Assembly (NCBI RefSeq): GCF_907164915.1
Contig: NC_061867.1
Coordinates: 28,744,308-28,808,307 of the forward strand
Reading direction: 5' to 3'
DNA: 64,000 nucleotides
Source of the DNA: Impatiens glandulifera
Lineage: Eukaryota > Streptophyta > Magnoliopsida > Ericales > Balsaminaceae
Below the pieces are notes generated by a model. The model was not told the DNA's origin and did no database searches. It saw only the letters and a list, made by a program, of their open reading frames with translations. The position numbers were made by a program, and so were the translations under genes. Of the stretch, positions 12,246 to 23,076 are shown one piece after another; position 1 is the first letter of the stretch; every line of letters starts with the position of its first letter.

Positions 12246-13048
12246 ATTTTCATCAACCAATCCAAAAATACACCAGGGAGTTGTTAAAGAATTTTGGAAT
12301 GGAAAGTTGCTCAGCTGTAGCCACTCCAATGAGTTCTTCCAGCAAGCTAGACAAAGATGAAGATGGACAAAGTTTAGACATCACTTTCTATAGAGGAATC
12401 ATCGGCTCCTTGCTCTATCTTACTACCAGCCGGCCATACATCCTATTTGCGGTCGGCGTTTGTGGAAGATTCCAGGCTAATCCTAAACAATCTCATTATG
12501 TGGCTGCAAAGCGTATTTTGAAATATTTAAAGGGAACTTAAAATGTGGGACTGTGGTATCCGAAGGATTCTAGTTTCAATGTAACTAGTTTTTCAGATGC
12601 AGATTATACAGGGTGCAAGATTGATCGAACAAGTACTAGTGGAACTTGCCAGTTCCTTGGTGATCGTCTGATCTCCTAGTTCAGCAAGAAATAGACGTAT
12701 GTTACCACGTCTACAGCTAAAGCCGAATAGCTTATAGTAGGGAGTTGCCGCTCTCATCTTTTGTGCGTTCAACAATAGATGAGGGATTATGGAATTGAGG
12801 CAGAGGAATCTCCGATTTTCTGCGACAACAGAAGTGCAATTGCAATAACCTATAACCCAGTGCTGCACTCTCAGACAAAGAATATCGAAATAAGAAATCA
12901 TTTCATTCAAGAGCATGTTAGTTATAAGCATATTCACCTTGAATATGTCCCAACAGATAAACAAGTGGCAGACGTGTTCACGAAGCCACTACCCGAGGCT
13001 AAGCTTTCTCACTTTAGAAATATTTTAAGACTTGTAGATCTTGACTAA
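12242..13048 (+). pseudogene. pol: Copia-1 connection and RNase H domains
   Basis: The sequence IQKYTRELLKNFGMESC, YRGIIGSLLYLTTSRPYI, GRFQANPKQSHYVAAKRIL leads into RNase H with FSDADYTG, a degraded STAKAE (TAG follows at about 12728) and CDNRSAIAI. The last block is QTKNIEIRNHFIQEH, VPTDKQVADVFTKPL, ending at TAA 13048. Several TAG/TAA codons interrupt 12540-12780. RNase H removes template RNA during reverse transcription. Confidence 0.85.
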
Positions 13049-13661
13049 TTTATTTGAACTGATCATGCACAAATTGAGGAGAAATTTATTGGTTAAAAGT
13101 AACTAGACAGACGTGTGTAGACGGAGGTCTCAATCGGTCTAATAGATCAATCGTCTAAAGAAAATACCTACTTAGACGTATACTTGTTTAAGAAACTTGC
13201 GCTTTTAGGTTGGCTAGACGTCTATGTATTAAGCAGACATGTGTTAGACGCCTGTGAGACAAGCGTAGTTAAATGCCCATGTCTAAATAGACGTCTACCC
13301 AACTTAGACACAAGGAATGCAGATAATAAATTAGACGTCTAACTACGTATGTCTTTAGACTTCTCATCTTCAGACGAGTGGGACAGCTATCCACCGTTAC
13401 ATGAGTTGTCTATGTACGCTTCCCGTCAAAAATTGAACAGTTATTTTTCTAATAACTTGAAGACACGTGTCTCTCAATGTAAAAAATATGACTAAAATTT
13501 ATGACGTCCCTCTATTTCACGCCTTAGCATTAATGATAAACTTTTATGATCATATTTAAATGCTGCACTTTTTTAAATGATGATTTTCTTGGGAATATGT
13601 TTCTACATTTTTGACGGTCTATCTACTCAATGATTTTTATAGTCATGTGTCAGTTTCACTC
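13049..13661 (+). other. Copia-1 spacer with scattered AGACG/CGTCT words
   Basis: A non-coding stretch between pol and the 3' ORF. It is dense in TTAGACG, CGTCTAA and AGACGTCT words (13100-13380) without a regular period. The array bodies have an equivalent spacer upstream of their ORF3 (31850-32230 and 52040-52430, minus strand). Confidence 0.7.
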
Positions 13662-13668
13662 TATAAAA
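13662..13668 (+). promoter_or_regulatory. TATA box of the Copia-1 3' ORF
   Basis: TATAAAA in CTCTATAAAAGTAAC, about 130-160 bases before candidate ATGs at 13795 and 13822. A CT-rich leader (TCTTCTCTCTCTAAG) lies between. The same TATA, CT-rich leader and ATG arrangement recurs on the minus strand at 31631-31640. Confidence 0.6.
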
Positions 13669-13821
13669 GTAACATTCATATTTGAAGAGATTTACTATCC
13701 CTCTTGTGATTCTAAATCTTCATCTTCTCTCTCTAAGAAAACTTCTTTTGTCTTTTAGTAGTCTGAATCCCAAGCTCTCCTAACACTAAATCGAAATGTC
13801 TCTTCTGTAGCGATTCCAGAA

Positions 13822-14517
13822 ATGGTCACTATGTTCAAATCTTTTGAAACTTCTGGGTTGAAGAAGTTTCTGGGCGTTCACTGTATTTTTCACGAACAGG
13901 TGGTACGTTGATTCTTCAAGACTGCAGGATTCTTCAACAATAAGTTCATCCGTGCAAAAATTCACAGTAAATATATTTGTTTTAGTGAGGAAACTTTCGC
14001 CCTTTTCTTCAAGCTTCCATCTGAAGGGATATCTGAGTTTCCTTCATCCTCTAATGAAGTTCTATCTGAGATGAAACTCATCTTCTTAGAAAATTCTTTC
14101 GAAGGGCATCTTATCCCTGTTAAAACTCACAGGAAGAGCTCCTGCCTCAAAGTTGAGTTCGCCCTACTCAACGACATCATCACCAAGTCCCTTTTTGCTA
14201 AAGGATCCTCCTATACCTACTACAAAAAGGCATTTGAAATGATGGTGGCTATAACTAAGGGAGTAGCCATCAACTGGTCGAAGATTTTATTCAACAACTT
14301 GGTGAAGATGATCTCTTTTCCAAAGAAACCATCTGGATATGATTCTCCTCTCAGCATGCGCCTCTACTGTCTCCTCATAGATATTGGACATGGTGTCCAC
14401 TTCAAACCCTCCAAATTCTTGAACAACCAAAGATTTCTTGACTATGTTCTTAGGGTAGGAAGACTGAAGCTGAAAAGAATAAATTGGGTGCTCCTAAGAG
14501 CTCAAAGAGCATATTAG
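13822..14517 (+). pseudogene. ORF3 of Copia-1 (env-position extra gene)
   Basis: The frame runs EMVTMFKSFETSGLKKFLG, FHEQVVR, a TGA (about 13906-13908), then KIHSKYICFSEETFALFFKL, PSEGISEF, VEFALLNDIITKSL and VAINWSKILFNNLVKMI. It shares the pattern MF..(F/I)E.SGL.K(F/Y)LG, IFHE..VR.FFK.A, FF.LP.EG and LLND with ORF3 of the minus-strand array, so it is a real conserved protein lying between RNase H and the 3' LTR. Function unknown. I see no signal peptide or membrane span, which argues against an envelope protein. It ends at TAG 14517, much shorter than the array version and without an RGG tail, so the 3' part seems lost. Confidence 0.72.
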
Positions 14518-14746
14518 GACTCTATCGCTCCCGATGATGTTAAAAAGGGGGAAAAGAAGTGGCCTAAGGCCCGAGGGGAATCAAGGGTAGAAAGGGGTAG
14601 AAAAAGACCCAACTTTATGTAGCTTTTGGGCAATCTCTATTAAGTTGTTTATCTTCCTCCAAATCTTTTGCAAATATATATATGAACTTTTGTTGTTTGT
14701 CGATTGTGTCTATTTTCCTAATCTTCTAACTAAGTTTTAACATCAT

Positions 14747-14761
14747 CAAAAATGGGAAAAT
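14747..14761 (+). promoter_or_regulatory. Copia-1 polypurine tract
   Basis: AAAAATGGGAAAATT lies directly before the 3' LTR, the plus-strand priming position. Confidence 0.65.
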
Positions 14762-16466
14762 TATTGGGTCAAATTATTTTGACTAAAATAAACTAGAGAA
14801 TAATCTTATTTTATGTTGACTTTATTTTGATGATCTTTGTTAAAACTTAGTTGTGAATAAAGCTAAGATGTCTATTTGTTTTGTGCAGATGCATATATAA
14901 AACTATGCTACTTTAGACGTGGTCTAAAGCAGGCTATCTTAGACGTCAAGCGTAGTTATACATGGAAGTCTAACTCCTTTAGACGCGGTCTAAAGGGAAA
15001 CGTAGTTAGACGTGAAAGTCTAACTCCTTTAGACGCGATCTAAAGGAAAACATAGTTAGACGTGGAAGTCTAACTCCTTTAGACGCGATTTAAAGGGAAA
15101 CGTAGTTAGACGTGGAAGTCTAACTCTTTTAGACGCGGTCTAAAGGGAAGTTTAGTTAGATGTGGAAGTCTAACTCCTTTAGACAAAGTCTAAAGAGATG
15201 CGTAGTTAGACGAGGACGTCTAAGTCCTTTAGACGAGGTCTAAATGGAAACGTAGTTAGACGGGTACGTCTAACTCCTTTAGATGCGGTTTAAAGGGAAG
15301 CACAGATAGACGGGTACGTCTAACTCCTTTAGACGCGGTCTAAAGAGAAATGTAGTTAGACGTGGAAGTCTAAATCCTTTAGACACGGTCTAAAGGGAAG
15401 TGTAGTTAGACGGGTATGTCTAACTCCTTTAGACGCAGTCTAAAGGGATGCATAGTTAGACGGGTACGTCTAACTCCTTTAGACGCGGTCCAAAGGGAAG
15501 CGTAGTTAGACGGGTACGTCTAACTCCTTTAGACGCGGTTTAAAGGGAAACATATTTATACGGGTACGTATAACTCCTTTAGATGCAGTCTAAAGGGATG
15601 CATAGATAGATGAGGATGTCTAACTCCTTTAGACGCGGTCTAAAGGAGCACGTCTAATGCCTTGCTTTAGCATCCGTCTAAAGAAAGCATACATCTAACC
15701 TCAACTAGTTGTCTGTTACTCCTGCTCCACTCACTTCTGTGCAGTTTGACAAACCGGCTAATTATATCAAATGAATGAACGCCACGTACGCGAATATCCT
15801 TCTAACTGTATGTCCAGTACAAGACAATATTAGAAGATATTTGGCGCACTACTCGTTCGGTACGGCCAAAATCCAATTGCTCAAAGTCTGCTGTACTCTG
15901 GTACTATAGGCGGCTGACCAAATGACACATGCCACGTGTCCACAAAGAATATTCGATTATTGGTGTCCTTCTACTACAAAAAGATGCTCAAGGACAACGG
16001 ACGAATCTCTCGGTTACCTGATTCACAAAAACTTCTCTTGCTCTTACTTACTTATTACATTCTAAAAGTTCAAGAGATAAATTCAATTATTGTCTAGCTG
16101 TAAGAATATTGTAAGTTGAACAAAGGTTGTTCTGTTCAACAGAGAGTTAGTTAGCTCAGTGAGTTGTATTTGATTCAAAAGTATTAAGTGGATATCCTTC
16201 TGGTTGTGGAAGAAGGTGACGTAGGAGTTTTATCTCCAAAATCCATAAAACTCCATTTTTTCTTTACTTTTTGCCTTTTACATTCGGTTGTTCAAAGCCT
16301 TAAATCCGACGAACACTTCCGCACTTGAATCCGTTTTAAGAGTTTGGAGAATTTGTGAAGAATAGAAACAAATATTAATCCCTCACAGGATTATTATCGA
16401 AGCGTTTATTGTAAGTTGTTAACAATAGTCTGACCATAATCTCTATTTCTAGCATCGATCCCAACA
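14762..16466 (+). repeat. 3' LTR of Copia-1
   Basis: It starts TATTGGGTCAAATTATTTTG (the expected TG mutated to TA) and ends GCATCGATCCCAACA. It is about 96 bp longer than the 5' LTR, about the size of two 50-bp array units. Confidence 0.92.
14935..15655. repeat. 50-bp palindromic tandem array (Copia-1 3' LTR)
   Basis: About 14 units of the same two-hairpin 50-bp repeat as at 7240-7850, with independent point changes. Confidence 0.92.
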
Positions 16467-17220
16467 CAATGTAATCATTATAGCAACTACAAACAAACCA
16501 AAATTATTCCAGAACTCAATTCCCATTTTCCTTCAACTCAATTCAAACCTTGTTCTATTCTCAAATCAAGACACAGAACGAACACAGTGTAACAATAATC
16601 TTAGCCTCATAATTAATTACTCTAAATACCGAAATTGAGATTATTTAACAAACTAACATGGAACATTTCAGAACTAGAGGTTAGGAATGTCATATGGGCA
16701 TACTAGGCATTCTCAAAATCTATGCAAGTTTATCATACTTAGAACATACTCAAGACAATCAAAGATAGAATGCATCTACTTAGCACAAACAATGTAAATC
16801 GAAGACAAAATCATGCACAACTCAGTTCAGAATAAAAATGAATTTCGTTCCTTATTTTATGTCTATTCATTTTATCCGTTCATATCTATCCTGGTTCATC
16901 TCATAACCTATCTAGAATTGGATTACTTAACCAAACAAAAACAACAAACAACTAAAATATGAAATTGACATTCTTTCCATTATCCTATTTTAGAATTTTC
17001 TTGCTACATACTGAATGAACAAATTTTAAGTACTTACACAGCTTACAAAAAGATTTGAGAGATCCCCAAAATTGAATGGAGAGTTTTAACTCCAAAAGCC
17101 AACAATCCTCTTGAGAGCCCTCCCAAAACCCCTATCCTTTTTGCCTTCTTCCCTTCCTTTTTGTAAGAGGCATTTCTGGGACATCTAGGTCGTCCTTTCT
17201 TCGTCATTTGATCTTTCGTT
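16467..17220. repeat. Dispersed repeat, copy A, right part
   Basis: It resumes copy A after Copia-1 and is colinear with 22529-22896 and then with 62078-62520 (for example TATCTATCCTGGTTCATC and GAGTTTTAACTCCAAAAGCC). A small minus-strand Lys/Arg-rich ORF (17043-17240) is not conserved in frame in copy C, so I do not call a gene. Confidence 0.75.
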
Positions 17221-18700
17221 TTCTTCATTTTCTTTGGCATTCCTCTAGTAGAAACTTAACCACAAATGTCAAATCTCTTTCTTGTCGAGACTGTTATCGT
17301 CTTCTTGTTGTTCCACTCAAAAGAGTAAGAGGCATTGAAATTTTGGTTGAATTATGACTTTTATGGCTAAGTTATCGTCCTCGATACATGGCATATCGTC
17401 TAGCTTGAACATCTCGTGGTTATACAAATGGCTAAGGTTGTGGCGTAAACATACCTGTAAGACAAACATCAAAGAAAAGCAAATGTGATGTCGTTTTTTT
17501 TTTTCATTTTTTAAAATGTCAGAATGTACTCGTGAGCGCCTATCTAACTGCATACATACACGTATTTACATAAGTATAGTAGGCACGTAAAAGCTTTCGA
17601 AGTGGTTTGACCGTTCGGGAACGATGAATGACTAGGTCTTGAGAATTGTAATCGGGATTTTGTTTCTATGGAGAAATCATAAAAGAAAGTCCACTCATCC
17701 CGGTCAGAGAGCATAAAAAATCGTCGACAAGAGGAAGCGTCGTCTCAATTGGGAATGTTTCCTCATCCCACGATGCATATCCATCGAAAGAGACACCATC
17801 ATTCCTCATTGACTAATCTTGCACATAACACTATAAGTGTACAAATGACGTCGCACAATGCACATCGTGTACTACCTTAAAAAAATGGCAATGTTCCCAA
17901 GATTCTAACCAATGCACATAGAAATACGAATTTGGATGAAGTACCATTTTTGCCTTTATTTATTATTTTTCTCTTTTAATTTTTTTTTACTTTATATATT
18001 TGTTGTTTGAAAGTGTAAATTAAAATTCTTTCGAATGGACAAAGGTTTATTTCAATCTAGGCATCAATTATAATCCTCAAAAGAGTCGCTAGAAAAGTTG
18101 TAACGCCAAAAGTTGGCAGTCCTCCAGAATCGTTTTTATCGAATTGACCCTTTCCGAGAAGGGATTTTATTACTCGATAGTCGTGCCTCATAACTCACAA
18201 TCCTCTTAGGTCTCGAGTGAGATGAGGAATCAAAATGGTAAGCTTGACTAGAGTGCATTTAAATAAATTGATTTAGACTTGCTTTGAATTTTTAGAGTCA
18301 TCACCCAATTTACTTTTCGATAAATTAGAAAAAAACACATTTTAGAGATTCTATTCATGGATCGGTGCTTAGTTACATGTGAGAAATGTCTCTCGTACTA
18401 TATCTCATATGCTTGTCACATTACAGTTTCTACTCTAAACTTTTGATAATTTAAAAGAATATTATTTTACACATTATTTGTCCAATCCTATGGCATGCAT
18501 CTAAAGATAAATTGATGCATAAACATGTGTCTAATTTTATATTATTATGTTCTTATGGCATGTGTCTATGTCATGGCCTTAACTCTAAAATGTAATGAAA
18601 TAAAGTAAATGCTAATACTTGTAACGAGTAGCGAAGTTCGAGGAATGATACATACAAGATAAAATAAAATATTAGTTTAAAAAAAGAAATATAATACAAA
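17221..18700. other. Unassigned AT-rich stretch
   Basis: No convincing gene is visible. Around 18080-18310 the text CTCGATAGTCGTGCCTCATAAC... and AGAGTCATCACCCAATTT resembles the GAGTCGCCACC-type words of Tat/Ogre gypsy LTRs, so an old LTR relic is possible. Nothing else is recognised. Confidence 0.4.
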
Positions 18701-19074
18701 CAAATCTCTATTTGATTTTATTATATATATATATATATATATTGAAATTTATTTAAATAAAGTAATGAAAAAAGAAAGAAATGAAAATTAGAAGAGAGAA
18801 CCAAATTGAGTTCTTAAACCTAATTTGTTTTGTCTTTTTGAAAAAAAATAAATTATGTTTTATATTCTTTTGAATTTTTGTAAATTTAATCAAAGCGTGT
18901 TTACAAACACAAAAATAAATGAATGAATGAAAATAGAAAACAAATTAGTCCTTAGGAGTTATTATTATTATTTTTTTAATAATTGGAAGAATGAATATTA
19001 TTTGAAAAGTTATTTATTTAAAAAATTGCACCATTGACGTAATGGCCAGAGGTGTAAAACTTAGACTAGCTTGA
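18701..19074. repeat. Dispersed repeat, copy B, left part
   Basis: Homologous to 6380-6816 of copy A. It ends AAACTTAGACTAGCTTGA, exactly where TR-GAG-2 begins. Confidence 0.78.
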
Positions 19075-19547
19075 TGCTATGTCCCATTAGTTTCACGGTC
19101 CATTCAATGGATGTCGGGATTTATTGATGTCTAGGCCTCACATTGTACTAATCTCTCTAGCCCAAGGGTGGCCTAATCGTCTAAGTAAAGCCCACTACAA
19201 GAAATATTCTAGAAACATTGGACAAAGAATGACCTAGAGTAATTAATGTAGTAGTTGGGTAGTAGGCCCATTAATGAGGTAGTTGGGAGAATATCGTTAA
19301 TGGGGTAGTTGAGCATTATATAATTAATATGGTAGTTGGGTAGTATCATTAATGTAGTAGATGTAATTAGCTATATAAATACCTCAAAGGTACTTCTTTG
19401 TAAACACCAAGTATTCATTCAATATAATTCTTATTCTCAAATACTTTTTTTCTCTTAGTTTTTCTTTCATTGTCTAAAAAGGCTTACTAGCTAGAATCTG
19501 AATCGATCTAGCCTAGTGCTACACGGGTCGAATTTCATCCCATGACA
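19075..19547 (+). repeat. 5' LTR of TR-GAG-2
   Basis: TGCTATGTCCCATTAG to CATCCCATGACA. It contains short direct repeats of GGTAGTTGGGTAG with ATTAAT. A TATA box, TATATAAATA, lies at 19372-19381. Confidence 0.9.
19372..19381 (+). promoter_or_regulatory. TATA box in TR-GAG-2 5' LTR
   Basis: TATATAAATA about 165 bases before the LTR end. The 3' LTR has CTATAAATA at 22134-22142. Confidence 0.6.
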
Positions 19548-19549
19548 AG

Positions 19550-19561
19550 TAGTATTAGAGC
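19550..19561 (+). promoter_or_regulatory. Decayed TR-GAG-2 primer binding site
   Basis: TAGTATTAGAGC differs from TGGTATCAGAGC by one G-to-A and one C-to-T change, the pattern of methyl-cytosine deamination. Confidence 0.75.
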
Positions 19562-19593
19562 AAGGTTGTGCTTCCACATTCAAGCTACAAGAG

Positions 19594-21139
19594 ATGGATT
19601 TAAATACTGCTACCATCACTAAGGTTTTGACCGGTAAACATAAGGACAAGGGATCCAAGAGAGATAAGTTCGTCAAGAGAGGTGCTGCCATGGAAGTGCG
19701 GGTGACCCAGCTTGAAGAAGGCATGAGCAAACACAAAGAATCTCTCGAAGTGTTTAGCGCGGTGGCCAATAGAGTGACAGTGTTGGATGAGGTATGTGAA
19801 AAGTTGATGAATGTGGTCATGGGGATCATTAACAATTTGAATTGTAGCATTCGTGACGAAGTGCTGGGATCGGTTCTATGGGAGATTAATGATATCCAGC
19901 AGGAGGTACTCAAGACAATCCAAGGAAAATACCATACGATGATCGATGCTCTCCGAAGGGAAATGAGGGGGAGGTTCGATGCGATGGAAGGTCAGATTGG
20001 GTGGAATGGAGGGGAACTTCGTGGTGCGGCACCTCATCGAATGGATGTTCCCAATCCAACTCCATTCAAAGGCTCAAGGAGTGCAAGGGAAGTTGAGGAC
20101 TTCCTTTGGAACATGGAATGGTATTTTCGGGCATCAAACATACTTGATGATAGCACGAAGTTGTAGACAAACCCTTTCTTCCTGATAGAGATGGCTCTAT
20201 TGAGGTGGAGAATGTGTGAAATAGACATTGAACAAGGTACGTTGAGGATGGAAACATGGGAAGACTTCAAGACTGAATTCAAGCGTCAATTCTTCCCACA
20301 GAACGCTGACTTTGAGGCACCGAAGCGGCCACAACCGGACCATCAAGGAGTATGTGAAGGAGTTTCAAGAATTGATACTTGAGTTACCTAGTCTAACAGA
20401 ACAAGAGGCCATGTTCGCGTTTGTTAACGGCCTAAAAACTTGGGCATAGTTAGAACTGCAAAGATCCAAGGTGAATAACGTCTCCGAGGCAATTGCGATT
20501 GTAGAGAGGTTGATCGAGCTCAAGTTGTCCGTGGACAGGCCTAATTTCATTAGAGATGATGAAGATAAAGATGAGGGAGACCATCCACATGATAAGGAGA
20601 AAGGTGGGAGAGACCACCCACCCAATAAGTGGCAGCCAAACAACAATTCGGGAAGGAAAACCAACGAATCGGGTAAGATAAAAACTTGTCACATTTGTGG
20701 TGCTACCAACCACATAAAGTTCATGTGTCCATTCAAAGGTAAAAAGGTGGTGGCAGTTCTAGAAACTGAGTCCTCCGATGAGGAAGAAGGGACTCAAATA
20801 GGATCCTTAAGACTACTCAATGCTGTGAAGGCTAGTGTTACAAAACCGATCAAGGGAACAAATAGGGGCTCGATATTCTTGGATGCCTTGATCGGGGGAA
20901 GGAACATCAAAGAACTAGTGGATACTTGATCTACTCATAATTTCATGCGTGAAGGAGTGACTAAGGCGTTAGGTCTTCGCATCTACCCAATGAAAGGGGC
21001 GGTAAAGTCCGTGAATACAACAGCCAAACTAGTGACCGAGGAGGCTAAAAAAGTGCACACCAGGATCGGAGATTGGAATGGAACGGTCTTGTTTATGTTA
21101 GTTCCTATGGATGACTACGATGTAGTGTTAGGACTATAG
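19594..21139 (+). pseudogene. gag: Broken gypsy gag-protease (TR-GAG-2)
   Basis: From the ATG at 19594 the frame stays open for 190 codons through EVEDFLWNMEWYF, then TAG at 20164. It continues with WEDFKTEFKRQFF, a frame change near 20320, VNGLKTWA and a TAG, and a CCHC knuckle CHICGATNHIKFMC (about 20689-20730). The protease motif reads LVDT, then TGA, then STHNF: the Gly-Ala of the active site is spoiled (20926-20943). The frame ends near VVLGL at 21137. It is colinear with TR-GAG-1 at roughly four-fifths identity by eye but lacks the leader duplication. Role: coat protein and its protease; dead here. Confidence 0.85.
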
Positions 21140-21166
21140 TGGTTCGATTAGGTACGTGCTTGTATA

Positions 21167-21760
21167 ATGCCTTATTCTGATTCCTTAATCATTTTGAATC
21201 ATGGGAAGATTAGTGTGATACCAACAAGAAGAGAATCAGAGGGAATGGGTAAACTCTCGGCAATGCAGTTCAACCGATGTCGCAAACGTGGGAAAGAAAC
21301 ATTTTCCACTTTTTCCAGGATGGATGATGAGGACGGGTCCAATGGAAGAGAGGAAATACCCGAGGAAGTCCAGATAGCATGTGTTGAGGCCTTCAAGGGG
21401 CTCAAGGCCAAAACACCACACAACTAGCAACTCCATAAAGTTTGGCCACAAGTTACGTTGGTCAAAGTCACTCTACCTTCACTCTCGCCAAATCCTTAGG
21501 AGAGGAAGTAGATCTTGCTCGGGCATATTTGGACGAAGACACCAAGAAGCTGAAGAAATGGGCAGATCTAAAGAGGTGTGCAGTCAGGATTAAGGAGGGG
21601 GCCGAGGAATGGGGAATTTACTCCTAAAACAATGTAAGTATCTACAATCTGAGTTCAAGTGGCTTGTGTATAGATACGAAGGACCATTTAAAAATGAGCA
21701 GTATGTTGGAAAGGTCTACCCGATGTCAAGAATAGTCTGGAAAGAAATGATCACTTATGA
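21167..21760 (+). pseudogene. Linker and integrase-tail remnant (TR-GAG-2)
   Basis: MPYSDSLIILNHGKISVIP leads through IPEEVQIACVEAFKGLKAK, crosses a frame break near 21423, then TSYVGQSHSTFTLAKSLGEE and, after another frame break at about 21600, LLLKQCKYLQSEFKWLVYRY with EGPFKNEQYVGKV. The jump from linker to integrase tail is at the same residue as in TR-GAG-1 (SYVGQS versus CYVGQS). Confidence 0.75.
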
Positions 21761-21834
21761 CAATTCAAATAGAAGTTTGAAGGGTATCAGTCCAAGGTCG
21801 AGCCGAGGACGGCCACGACTTAGGTGGGGGAGAA

Positions 21835-22308
21835 TGTTATGGATCATTAGTGTCACAATCCATTCAAGGGGATGTCGAGGTTCATTGATGTCTAGGCCTC
21901 ACATTGTGTTAATCTCTCTAGCCCAAGGGAGGCACAATTGTCTAAGTATAGTCCACAACAAGGAATATTCAAGAAGCATTGAAGAAGGCATGCCCTAGAG
22001 TAATTAATGTAGTAATTGGATAGTATGTCCATTAATGAGGTAGTTAGGAGAATATCATTAATGAGGTAGTTGAACATTATATAATTAATATGGTAGTTTG
22101 GTAGTATCATTAAAGTAGTAGTTGTAATTAGCCCTATAAATACCTTAAATGTATTTCTTTATAAACACTAAGTATTCATTCAATAGAATTCTTATTCTCA
22201 AGCACTTTCTCTCTCTAAATTCTTCTTTCATTGTCTAAAAAGGCTTACTATCTAGAATCTGAGTCGATCTAGCCTAGTGCTACACAGTTCGAATTTCATC
22301 CCATGACA
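21835..22308 (+). repeat. 3' LTR of TR-GAG-2
   Basis: TGTTATGGATCATTAG to CATCCCATGACA, preceded by the purine tract GGTGGGGGAGAA. Confidence 0.9.
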
Positions 22309-22896
22309 TTGATGTGGTAAGGAATGACTTGAGTTCAATTCTTTGAAGCCTTTTTTTATTTGTTGTTTTTTACAGACCCAACAACATAAATTTTTACAAA
22401 ACAACTGGCTCAACCCGATTTCAGCAACATTATTGCTCTTACTAATCTCCAAAACTTAACCTTCTTGATTTTATCTTAACCCACCATACAAGTATCAACA
22501 TGAACATAGAAAATTCAGTTTATAAATAACAATCTAATCATTACAACAACTTTAAACAACAAACAACCCAAAATTATTCCAGAACTCAACTACCATTTTC
22601 CTTCAACCCAATTCAAACCCTATTCTATTCTCAAATCAAGACATAGAATCGAACACAGTGTAGCAATAATCCTAGCCTCATAATTAATTACTCTTAGTAC
22701 CAAAATCAACTTTATTTAACAAACTAACATGGCACAATTCAGAGCTAGAGGTTACGGGTGTCTTCTGGGCATACTAGACATTCTCAAAATGTATGCAAGT
22801 TTATCATACTTTGCACATACTCAAGAAAATCCAAGACAGAATACATGTACTTAGCATAGACAATGTAAATCGAAGAAAAAAATACACAACCTAGTA
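22309..22896. repeat. Dispersed repeat, copy B, right part
   Basis: It continues copy B. It contains AACAATCTAATCATTAC (22527-22543), the empty site for the Copia-1 insertion in copy A. It ends near CACAACCTAGTA, where Copia-2 sequence starts. Confidence 0.78.
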
Positions 22897-23075
22897 TGAA
22901 TATGTAATAAATAGAACATTATAAAAGTGGAAATCTTATTTGTAAAGACTTAAGTTTGTTAAGGACTTAATTGTATATTATGTTGATATAAATGAATAGG
23001 ATACTCCAAAAGAGGGTAAGGTTTTTGTCAAATCTCTTTCTTACAGTCCTAAATCTCCCATTCTCATAACTTTCA
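22897..23075 (+). repeat. 5' LTR of Copia-2
   Basis: The left border is either TGAATATG (22897) or TGTAATAA (22903); it ends CTTTCA. TATAAAA lies near 22921. With no second LTR the exact border cannot be fixed. Confidence 0.55.
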
Positions 23076-23076
23076 T

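Larger units (their letters stand above)
7062..16466 (+). mobile_element. Copia-1: Sirevirus-like Copia retrotransposon, 9.4 kb
   Basis: Two long LTRs (1609 and 1705 bp) bracket PBS, gag, protease, integrase, reverse transcriptase, RNase H and an extra ORF before the polypurine tract. Domain order with integrase before RT marks Copia. The long LTRs, coiled-coil gag and extra 3' ORF point to Sireviruses. Flanks CAATC (7057-7061) and CAATG (16467-16471) are the 5-bp duplication. Repeat copy B carries the empty site CAATCTAATCATT at 22529. Every gene is broken, so it is dead, but it is the only element here with all pol domains and is the closest candidate to an autonomous relative of the array at 25868-56554. 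Confidence 0.9.
19075..22308 (+). mobile_element. TR-GAG-2: gag-only Ty3/gypsy LTR retrotransposon
   Basis: A 3234-bp element with near-equal LTRs (473 and 474 bp), a decayed primer site, gag-protease, the same integrase-tail fusion as TR-GAG-1, and no RT, RNase H or integrase core. TTGA occurs at 19071-19074 and again at 22309-22312. The uninterrupted version, TAGCTTGAGGTGGTAA, is present in repeat copy A at 6808, proving the insertion. Confidence 0.92.

Noticed and set aside
13822..14517. Copia-1 3' ORF as an envelope gene
   Set aside because: Position fits, but no signal peptide, membrane span or glycosylation-rich ectodomain is visible; kept as unknown ORF3.
17043..17240. Lys/Arg-rich 65-codon minus-strand ORF
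   Set aside because: Not kept open in the homologous copy C at 62400-62520.
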